Source of the DNA: Saccoglossus kowalevskii
Taxonomy: Eukaryota > Hemichordata > Enteropneusta > Harrimaniidae
Assembly: GCF_000003605.2 (NCBI RefSeq)
Contig: NW_003135339.1
Span: 517,127-539,455, forward strand
DNA length: 22,329 nucleotides
Direction: 5' to 3'
The notes beneath the pieces were generated by a model. That model saw only the letters and a list, made by a program, of their open reading frames with translations. It was not told the origin of the DNA and searched no databases. Of this stretch, positions 1 to 10,000 are shown one piece after another (position 1 is the first letter of the stretch; each line of letters begins with the position of its first letter). The position numbers and the translations under genes are program-made.

Positions 1-545
1 GTTCTGTTCAACTGTTAAGCTAGGATTTATTACCGTTATTATCATTATATTGTCACGTGATTTGTTTTACCTTATGTGTAATGTCTTAAGTATCTTTATT
101 GTAATTTGTATATACCAATTCGTATATACCGAGGAAACGACCCCGATTGAAGGTCATGTATTTTATGACGTCACCAATTCGTGTGTAGGTACTGCTTCTA
201 GATCTGTGCCTCCGATCCTACTTCAGGTCCTTTTTATTACCCAAGAAACATTTCGAGCGCCTGTGGTTTATACTTGCAGGTTGGCCGTAGATGTGAACAA
301 CATACATTTGTACTTAGCCCTTCATGAACTGTGTGTCTTGGGGTTAGTATCTTAATAATACGGACAGGTGATGTAGGGTCATTGTCCATCATTGTTTTTT
401 TTAGTTAGCTCGATCTATTCAGCACTATACATAGGGCTACCGGTAATCTTTATTTACTATATACGTAAGTCTTTTTTTTTTGTGTAATAGAAAACACAGC
501 ATTTGTTATTATTATGATTTTATTCTTTATTGTAATTTTATCTAT
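1..545. other. Leading stretch without a recognised gene
   Basis: This stretch is mixed AT-rich sequence. An open frame of about 101 codons runs through 50-355 on the + strand, but it begins at TTG, not ATG. Its translation shows one hydrophobic patch near the start and no motif I recognise. It could be unlinked exon, old repeat or chance. No splice-supported exon or RNA gene was found. Confidence 0.4.
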
Positions 546-1394
546 TGCTACGTTCACACAACAGCATTTTATCGGGGCCAAGTTCGGCTCCAAATAAACC
601 CTCAGGGTTGAACTCTGATAGGGTTGAGCCTCGACATGGCCCCGACCGTGTATACGCAGGGCCCAACTATCGGAGTCCAAGTCAAGCCCTCAATCGTCTT
701 CTTCAACTTGAAGTAACCTCTCATTTCAATTATGGTGGAGACAATATCGATTTGACGAAGAGGTACGCGCCCTAATATCTATTTTGCAGAGTAAGGAAAT
801 ACTGCGATAGATTGACAGGTCAACGGGAAACAGAAAAATGGCGTACGAAATTATGCGATAAAAACTTGAAAGAAGGACTGAACAGATCCAATGAAAATGG
901 AAGATACTTTTTAAAGACACCAGAGATCAAAATCGTAGAAGCGGTCATGGTAAGGTGACATGTTCCCAGTAGGTTTAGATTGACAACTGTAACACATATC
1001 ACAGCAGTTGAACAATGACAATAACTTTTAGCGAATAGGCTGTAACACATTTCAGCTGCCGTGTTACCAGTTTATTCGAGATACTACAAATGTACATGTT
1101 GTATTACCTAAATCATAACACCAGACTCGATCGTGAGTGCTTTTTTTTATCCCAGATCAACAAAATCGTGGCATGTAAAGAAACAACACAAGCTTGACAT
1201 CAATATTGTTTTCAGCCATGTTTTTTTTTTAAAACTAATTATTCAAGGGCTCTGACCGAACTGAATCGAACTATTGCAGATCTGCGCTCTCGTTCGGCTC
1301 CCAACCGTATAAACGCATTGGAAATAATCTCCTGTCAATCGGTGGGAGGAGCAGCAGTTCGGCTCCAGTAGAATGCTGCCGTGTGAACATAGCA
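546..1394. mobile_element. 849-base terminal-inverted-repeat element (non-autonomous DNA transposon-like)
   Basis: The first ~46 bases (546-591) and the last ~46 bases (1349-1394) are imperfect reverse complements. The outermost part of the left arm reads TGCTACGTTCACAC, and the right arm read on the other strand gives TGCTATGTTCACAC. Further in, both arms keep an AGCATT block followed by a GGxGCC block and end near GGCTCC. The interior has no transposase-like frame, and the open frame at 545-775 starts inside the left arm and looks incidental. The ends and size fit a non-autonomous cut-and-paste element or fold-back element. I see no clear target-site duplication, so the superfamily is unresolved. 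Confidence 0.65.
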
Positions 1395-2261
1395 TAAATC
1401 TCAACAGAGATTCGATAACAATGAAGTTATTATTATACTACAATTACCGGTATACTAGTATTTATTGGGTTAGCTGGGACCCCCTCCACATGGTATGTTA
1501 ATATGAAAACATCATAAATGGCCATAGTAAATATAATTATGATAATATAAAATAAAAAGATTGACTTGGATTACTTCCCCTTGAAAAAATGTGAGTCATC
1601 TCAAAATTAGAATATTCTGTGGCCTTGATTCCATGTGACTTTTCATTCACTACGTGTATACCTTATACTTCAATAATAATTTTACACAGTCGTTAGTGGA
1701 GTTAGGTATAGTAACTAGAACACTGCATGAATCAGACTATTTATTAATGAGATGGTACCTAGCTTAAGGTAATATACTGGTAATACAAATAATAATCTTT
1801 ATTTAAACCTTATCCTGGTCTTGGTATCTTGGTAGAAAAAACAATAATGTACAATGACAGAGAGAAAAAACAAACAAAAAATTATCAAAAACAAAAAAAG
1901 AATGATTTGATTTCCCTATGTGTTGGTTGGTTGATGCAGCTGGCATTTTAGGATTTTGTCTTGTCTCATTCGGAAACAAGGTATAGTAAGTAGACACCTC
2001 ATGGAATGTAAGATGGGTGTGGCACATTATAACAGACTATGTATCGACTGCTTACTCAGAGGAAGTTAGACAGTCCTAGTCAATATAAACCCAGATTCTC
2101 CCTACTTTGGGGTATACATGAATGTGGGAGCCAGGACGCCAACTTTTTTGGGCACCACCAGCCAATGGTAGCTGTGGTTTCACACACCTCTGTTGATAAT
2201 TAGTACCAAGGAACGCAAATCGCGGAACTTTTCTCTAAATTATGACGTACTCCCACTCACA
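1395..2261. other. AT-rich stretch without recognised features
   Basis: Only short chance open frames are present. The one on the minus strand at 1803-2027 is low-complexity and has no motif. No RNA gene or clear repeat was seen. Confidence 0.4.
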
Positions 2262-2296
2262 CATGGAGCTAAAAATCTTTTTTTTTTAGCTCCATG
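2262..2296. repeat. Near-perfect 35-base palindrome
   Basis: CATGGAGCTAAAAA is followed by a few bases and then TTTTTTAGCTCCATG, giving arms of about 14 bases that pair completely. It could form a hairpin in DNA or RNA, or be the fused ends of a small inverted-repeat element. No function is evident. Confidence 0.7.
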
Positions 2297-2673
2297 ACTC
2301 GCCCCAACCTAACATTGACAAATAAAGAAACACTTGCAACTCAAATACGATTGTTATCGATGGCCACAGACCACGGTTACTATCCGTCAACTGGCTAATT
2401 GGGTGAATTTTGTGCCTGTTTTCTGGATAATATCAGGTTTGTTAACGATTATGTCAACTGTTACAAACAATTAACACAGTTAATAAATATTCCGAGCTTC
2501 ATATTTCAGAATACACTACATCATAATACAGTCTTGTATGTCGTCAAACTATTCTCTAAATGAGGTATTTATGTTGTTGTCAAGTTTACTTTTCTCTTTT
2601 TTAGCGTCTTAATTTTCTTGTACGCTAACAAATCTAAAGCTGGTCTCAAACACGGTCTCATTCCCTGTCTATG

Positions 2674-2752
2674 TGGCATTCGAGAGTCTCTAAATCGGTC
2701 TCAAATGCCATCTTCCTCTGTGGGAGAGTCTCAAAAACATACTTTGAGGAAG
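2674..2752. repeat. Two adjacent imperfect hairpins with GTCTCAAA repeats
   Basis: TGGCATTCGAGA at 2674 pairs with TCTCAAATGCCA ending at 2710. A second pair, CTTCCTC near 2711 with GAGGAAG ending about 2752, follows at once. The stretch also repeats the words GGTCTCAAA and GAGAGTCTC several times. This may be a small rearranged repeat; its class is unknown. Confidence 0.45.
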
Positions 2753-3121
2753 ATTATCCCTATAGTTATCCCACATACATGTACATGAGGAGGGGGGGGG
2801 GGTCAGTAGAATTGTGCATTATAATGGTTTAATCAATGACTGCCATTAGAAATATATAGAATGTCGTGGGTCTCACCCAGCAGGTCATAAATTATGGTTA
2901 AAGCATAATTTAACTAATAACTAGCTTCAAACCACCTTAAACTAGGTTAAACTACCATCAAAAATGACAGATTACTGAGGTATGCAAATCAATCTATAAA
3001 AGTTCCATACTTGTATCATAGGTTAATACTGCAAAGAATATGTTATTGAAATTATTGATGACATCAACATTCACTTTAAAAATGCAAGTTTTTATGAAAA
3101 AGCAAAGCAAGCTAGGAAATT
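2753..3121. other. AT-rich stretch with a G homopolymer
   Basis: It contains an 11-base G run near 2792-2802 and otherwise no open frame, RNA gene or repeat that I recognise. Confidence 0.35.
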
Positions 3122-3335
3122 AAGTTAAGCTCCGGAAAGAATTTTTTTTGTATCCCCCATCCCTAACCCTAACCCTACCCTCCAGCACTCCCCATTTAAT
3201 TGTACATGCCCCTCCTAAGGACATCTATAGTTATCTAGAGGGGGCATATACAAATGAATTGAGTAACTGGGAGTGAGTGTTAGAGTTAGGGTTAGGGATG
3301 GGCGTACAAAAGGAACTCTTGCCTTAAGCTTCATC
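3122..3335. mobile_element. Fold-back element with TTAGGG-type repeats in both arms
   Basis: The left arm (about 3122-3220) and the right arm (about 3237-3335) are imperfect reverse complements along most of their length, leaving a loop of under 20 bases. The left arm contains CCATCCCTAACCCTAACCCT; the right contains GTTAGGGTTAGGGATGG. Both arms also share a GTAC/GTAT block next to a T-rich run and an inner block near GTACATGCCCC. The structure fits a miniature inverted-repeat or fold-back transposon. The TTAGGG-like units match the telomere repeat of many animals, but here they sit inside the arms, so they are probably part of the element and not an old chromosome end. Confidence 0.65.
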
Positions 3336-4028
3336 TGCACTGTACCACAGATATGTATTATATAACTTAGATAACCATAGTTCAATCCGAGGTCATACAA
3401 ATCCCGTTATCATATTTCAATTCTACATATGTGCATTGTAAATTATTTGCTGTTCTAAGAATACCGTATACTAAATCATGGTTACTAAAAAAGACCGTGA
3501 TTAAATTGCACATATATTTTTATAGTATGCACTGTGCTAGTTTTCACCTTTTACTGATGAAATGAAAAAAATGATTATAGATCCAACAAATGTTGTGTTT
3601 TAACATCATCAGATTATATTTGACTATATTTTCGTGGATTCATCCAATTTGGTTGGAAGATATCTTAAGTTTGTAGTAGAGGTTTCACACTAATTATTTT
3701 CACAGAAGAATTGTTTTAAACCATATCAAGCTATATATTCTAGGAGAGGTCATAATTCACTGTAATTAAAAATCAGTGTTACATTAGATACAACCTTCAT
3801 GTCATGTCATGTAAATAAATCCTTTGTTGAAAACTCAAATGAACACTGTGAAGAAAGAGATACCACTATTTTTTTTTTTTTACAGAAAAATGTTGAATAA
3901 AACATAAGAAACATGAAAATCACAGCAATTTTAGATTGTTTTTTGGCATTCTCTCCGGAAAAACTTTGTTCGTTTTTACATTCAGATAGTGAAATCTTTA
4001 GAATGCATAAATTTAACAAAAAAACACT
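3336..4028. other. AT-rich region upstream of the caspase gene; candidate 5' UTR/promoter area
   Basis: No coding exon with a death-fold domain (CARD or DED) is visible here or anywhere upstream in the window. An in-frame TAA at 4014-4016 lies 12 bases before the proposed caspase ATG. I cannot point to a specific TATA box or initiator. Confidence 0.35.
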
Positions 4029-4071
4029 ATGACTGTTATGTTCATATATACTACATCTCCAATCACATCAG
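4029..4071 (+). CDS. CASP6: Caspase exon 1 (inferred start exon, 14 codons plus one base)
   Basis: The start is an ATG with A at -3, 12 bases after an in-frame TAA. The 14-residue reading ([14 protein letters not shown]) runs into a strong donor, CAG|GTAAGC, leaving one base (G). That base joins the AT at the start of exon 2 to make a GAT codon, which is exactly the phase exon 2 needs. No homology supports this exon, and short N-terminal caspase exons are poorly conserved. A different first exon further upstream is possible. Confidence 0.4.
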
Positions 4072-7000
4072 GTAAGCGTCTAAAAATGTTCTGAAATTAT
4101 TTCATACTCGACAGTGTGATTTATTGATTATTCAAATACATGGAGATGTGCAAATTTAGTAATCCTAACAGTTTGACCACTGTTTTAAGCATGTACCATT
4201 CATGATACAGCTGTGAAATGTACATAGAATAATTAGGTATACTTAGAGATTCTATAAAATATTAAAAGTTCATGCCAAAAAAAACTCTATTACATCCTCA
4301 AATAAGCCCCCCCCCCCCCCCAAGATATGTTACCTGTCAGCACATGCATCAGTTCAAAAAGGCAAGGCTCATTTGTCTGGTTTCTGGCAAAATATTGTAG
4401 AAATACATGCAGAAATGACAACAAGAAAAAGACTTTTTAAAAAAAAAAAATCTCAGAACCAGAATCAAATCTTTTTTTTTTCACCTTCCGATATTTTCTA
4501 TGATATCTGGCGGTAATCAGCATCGTGTCACCTTTATAATTCGTGGTAAATAAAAAAAACTTATTATTATGCAGTTTCATCAGGATTATTTTTATCTTTC
4601 TTTCCCAGATGCAAGTAATGATAGTGATGGTTTGGATACGTCTATTGATGCCAGGGGATCTGCTAGGATTGCTGCAAGGTCCCGCGTGACTGGAATCAGT
4701 GCAGGGTGAGTCAGCATGCATGTCATCACTGTTTAATCTGACATGGCTTTGATAAATATGATGTATGTGTCAGATACAAAATACAACAATAACGCTATTT
4801 GCAAGATATTCAGGTCATAAGTTGTTTGCACATCACTGAGCATGTGTTTTCATCTGTGATTGATTTTTTTCGGCCACGATTGAGGTTTGGCTATGATTGA
4901 GTTTTCAGGTGTGATCAAGGTTTTCAGCAGTGTCAAGAAATTCATTGAATGTAAGCAAAAAATGAGTAAACCACTGTGTACAAGATTTTATATTTTTGAT
5001 ACCCGGTAATAATTCAGTCAGATGTACAATGTAACTACTGTTTTTTGTTCATCACACCAAATGTGTTAAAAACTTTAAAATACTGAAAACTTTAATGGTT
5101 AGTGTGTCAACCAAGTAGCTAGAGGATTGTAGATTTAGTTCCTGTAGACGACTGACAGAGTACATTCTATTCACTTGTTAGGCTTGCGGCATTCAAGTTC
5201 ATAATTCAAAAACTAGTTCGGTTAGATCCAGAATAAGATATTCATGTTTCTTGTCACCATGCGCATCAGTTAAAAACTCCCATGTCACAGGTTTTTTTTT
5301 TCAGTTTGTAAAAGAAAAATTTGGTTTCATGAAAAATCATAAATTCAATGACAAAAATGAAAAAGAAAATCCACATTTTATGAATCTTTTGTAAAATTTC
5401 AAGTGTAACATTGTTGCCTGTAATATGAATCAACCATGCTTAGTACAATAGTACAAAACTGAAGCTGGTGTACAATGAATCATGCCTCAATAAATTCCTC
5501 ACTACCCAAAAATCGATAAACTGTATCTTAAGAACAAATTCTTTTGGAGGGACATACAAGTAGTTTGTTATGGTGGAGTGTTCCTTGTACATTGTAATGA
5601 AGATTATATTACTGATACTATTAGTGGGAGACATAAGATGTTTATTATAAAAAAAGTTACAGTGTACATATAAATGCTCTGTGCCAAATGTGATGGCAAT
5701 AGTACATTTACGACTGATTAATTTGACAAATTTTGGATATATCTGTAACCTAAGTTCAGCATAATTTAGCCATAATCGCTTGAAATGTACATAGACTCAT
5801 GGGTAATAAACAATATCAAAGGGCTTCAATATCTAATGAAATCTTCTTCTTTGGATTTTATTGTATTAACACAAGTGTGCCCTCTAATATACTGTGTTTT
5901 TCGATTTTTGTGAGTTAAAAAAGAAAAATAGAAATTTGCACTTCAACGATGCACAGCAGTGTTACACATTGCACAGTAACATTCCTCGTTTGATTTATCA
6001 AGCGTGGGGGTACAATAATTTGGTGTCCTCCCTTTTGTTGTTTTGTTGTTACCTAATTATTTTTAGAGAATTTTTTTTTCTATGAATCAAGTTGTATCAA
6101 TAATGAGACTTTCTGGTCGCTTGTGTTAGTGACGTGTCAAATTGCCTTAGAGGGCGTACTAGATCTTAAGGATGAATGATTTATGAATAATTTATCATTT
6201 TTTTTAATATATCACTTCTTCATTGTGTTCTTTTTCAGGATCAGGTCATTGGGATTGATGGACAAAGATGTACTCGATGCATACAACATGAACCACGGGA
6301 CGAGAGGACATGCACTTATATTCAACCATGAAAACTTTCACTGGAGTGTAGGAATGAATAGAAGAGCCGGAACGCAGATTGACGCAGACAATTTGAATGA
6401 TAGATTTCGTGAACTGGGTTTCACTACTCATGTACATCAAGACGTCAGTACTGTTAGGGTCAGAGAGATTATATTTGAAGGTAATTACGCTATACTGCAA
6501 GTATTCTGATTTAGGTAGCGCTATTGGGAAATTTTCAGTCTTACCAGACACTTAAAGTAGAGTTAGAGTCCATTTTAGCTTTTTCATAGTCGCTGGCGCT
6601 TATTTACATTACACAATGCTTAGTGTGAATGGGTGAATGGCTAAACTCTGTTTCGACAATGAGCTGTTATCACCATGAAAAGTGTTAAATACTTCTTCAA
6701 TGCTCAGTTTGTCTTTCAAAAATTAATAATTTGCTGTTTTTCCAACAAAATCAACTTGTGTATGCTGAATTTGTATCAAGTATTTGCAATGAAGCTGTTA
6801 AATTTTACTTGCAATTCATAACAAATCAATAAACTAATCTTTAGCTCGGCTGTCGACACAGCAGAGCTGTTCGTATTACTAATTGTCCGTCGGCGTCCGG
6901 TGTCCAGCAACTGGCGTCCGGCGTTCGTCGTCGTCCACTTTACAATATTAACTTCTTTGCAACCGCAAGTCAGAATGTTTTCAAATTTGATATGCAAGTA

Positions 7001-10000
7001 CCTTGGATGGCTCTTTCTCAGATTTGTTAATTTCATGTCAAAATCTCAAATTCTCTATTTTTGGTGAATATTTTTGTCATATTTGGTAAAAAGTGATATT
7101 TTCGACTTCTTGTTGAAAGTTTGATTGCTTTGAAACTATACATATTGTTCATTTTCTAATGATATCTTCAGTTCCCAATTGAAATGTGCATTGATAACAG
7201 CAGAGCTATATCAGCCGACAGGCTGCTTGTTTGTACCTTATTATACTTTCATCTTTTATTTTTTCTAAGATTCGGACAAAAAAGTGAAAGTAAAAACCTG
7301 ATGCACACGTTTTTAATAATATTTTACCTTAATGATTAAAAATTGTGTTTGTTACGGTGAAATTATTATTCAAATGCTGATAAAGTTTACTATGATATGT
7401 TATCAGACTTCACTGTATCTTTGTTTACAGCCGCCCGTGCCGACCACTCAAACTATGATGCTTTCATCTGTGTCTTTCTAAGTCACGGTGATGACGGTAT
7501 TATTTACGCTCATGATGGCGTTCTTCGGTTACAGGATTTGATGAATCAGTTTAGGGGCGATGTATGTCCATCTTTAGCTGGAAAACCAAAGATTTTTTTC
7601 ATACAAGTGAGTATTTAATGTATGATTTGATATATTCAGACAATTCTAACTTGTAAGCTCCGCTGCTTATCATATAATTGTTCGTCGCCGTTCACGTCAA
7701 CTTTTAAATTTTGTGACTTCTTCTTGAGAACTACAAGCCTGATTGTTTCGATACTTGATGTATATGTACCTTGGGCAGACCTCTCGTAGAATTGTTCATT
7801 TCGTGATGATATCTTTAATTTTGGTGAATATTTTTGTCACTTTTAGTAAAAAGTTGTATTTTCGACTTCTTGTTGATAACCACAAGTCAGATTGCTTAGA
7901 TATTATATATATAGGTACCTCTCTCAGATTTGTTCATTTTGTGATATCTTCTGTTCTTTAATTGATATGCGCATTGCTAAACAGCAGAGTTATCTCAGCT
8001 GAAAGTCAGCTTGTTCATAGAGCTAGAGAGGAAATGGGAATAAACAACTTTCACTAAAGGGAGAGGGCGCTATTCATACGATGTTGGCACACCTTGGGCT
8101 TTAGCATTAAAATCGAGTATTTCTATTCAAACCAATGTAAATTGTTGAAATTAAGAAAAAATATGGATGCCTATATTTTACATTACTAGGTGAGGTTAAT
8201 TTCAGTATCATACCAGTTGCTGAACCAAGTTGATCAAGCTTTGGCTTAGATACAAATAATTTCACAAAGGAAATATAATGTTAAATCATTCCCATGCTTT
8301 TCTAACATTTATTGTAGTGGTGAAACTTAGTGTGAGCAGTCTATGGAACAAATTCACTCTAGTTGACTATATTATGCAAATAATTATGATCAATTTAGAC
8401 ATCTAGACTTTTTCATCACCTGGCAACCATCACCAGTGAAAACAAAAGTGTAAAACTCTCAGAAAACTGTAATTTGGGCTTTTGAACAGTGTTACAAGAT
8501 TAACCCTACGTGTGTAACATATATGAATTTGGTTGTTTTCATAGTTGAGTTTATGCTGTTTTCTCAACTTCAGCTGTATTTTCACCGGCTCCACCGGTGT
8601 TCCACGACAGTATGCGCAGAGCCAATAGAAATACATGGTACAGTGATGCGCGTCTTAGGAATGTAGAATGTCCGTGACGTAGCCCCGCCCCCAAGAATGT
8701 CAGGAATGTGTGCTCTACTTCGCAACGAATAATTGAAATTGAGTTTTTCACAGTTGTAGTAACATCTTATCTTCATGTTATCCTTATTCCAAATCCACAA
8801 AATTTAGTTAAAGTCTTATACATTGTAGGCATGCCGAGGGGATCAACATGAAATTGGTGTTGATGCGCCAGATGAGCCGGATTCTGGTCCTATGCCAGAT
8901 GAGCGAATGACTGTGGCAGATGCCGGAACACAACCTACTATACCTGCTGGTGCCGACTTCCTAGTTGCTTATTCTGTTACACAAGGTGAGAGAAAAGAAA
9001 TGATTCTTTTGATATATTTATTCTTTAATATGTACACTTTACCCCCAAACTGTGTCGCTGGATGCAGCAAGAACGCTAAATATTACTGATAAATATGACC
9101 AATCAGAGACCGGTACCAGAAAGAGGCTGCATATCAGTTTCAGTGCGTCAACTTTATTACTGTTCGATTATGTTCTTCTTTTGGAGTTTTCACGAGCTCA
9201 CGAGCTCAAGAATGTAGTTTTTTGTATTGTTCTAAACTTTATTCAGTTGACAATAAATGGGTTAGATGAGTTACATACTACGAGACGTTGCGTTATCCAT
9301 AAGTCTACAGATTGAACCTGCTCGGTGACGCCTGATAAATTACAGCTCAGTCATCAAGCCACAAACTGGGTGGCTTTCCCTTTCCACAAAATTTTAAGTA
9401 TGTCATTGTCATAATTTAGTAATTAAAAAAATGTACTAAAGCTACTCATATTGCACACAAATTTTGTAAGTTATTTAAGCTAGATTTAAGCTAGCTATTT
9501 TACACATCATGTATAGGTTGTATGGGATCAATATTGAATTTGATGGGTCATAACAACAATCACTTTTTTATCAAAGACCAGATTATTGATAGTAAGTCAC
9601 CTCCGTTGATGCTGCAGGTTCCGTTCTTTCAACACCGATCTGAACTTCGAATGTTTTGAATCAATTGTTGGTCATCACGTATTTTACGAGTTTTTGAATC
9701 GTTTTAGTAGTTTCTTTACTAAATAATGATAAACAAACTTAAAAATAATGTAGAAATAAACTGGCCCAAAAATTGCGTAAATCTGCAATCAGTTTACGCT
9801 GCTAGTTCCTGGATCGGAAAGCGTTCTACACGTGATTTTATTGCGTTCAAGGATGTTCTATTTCAAACTAAAATTACACTGGAAATTTTGAACATCAAAC
9901 ACAAATTTGATTATCATTATTATGTGTTAATTTCTGCTGCTCCAAAGATTGAATTATGTATGACATTAATGTTTCACTTCCTAAACAATATTTCACTAAA

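Noticed and set aside
50-355. 101-codon open frame at the window start
   Set aside because: It begins with TTG, has no recognisable domain, and lacks splice or promoter support; not called as a gene.
545-775. 76-codon open frame
   Set aside because: It starts inside the inverted repeat of the 546-1394 element and has no motif; explained by the element.
3160-3300. Ancient chromosome end or telomere fusion suggested by TTAGGG units
   Set aside because: Only two or three units per arm, and they lie within longer inverted arms that pair outside the TTAGGG part; an element explains them better.
6246-6551. Minus-strand open frame over caspase exon 3
   Set aside because: Shadow of the real exon; the sense strand matches caspase and has correct splice sites.
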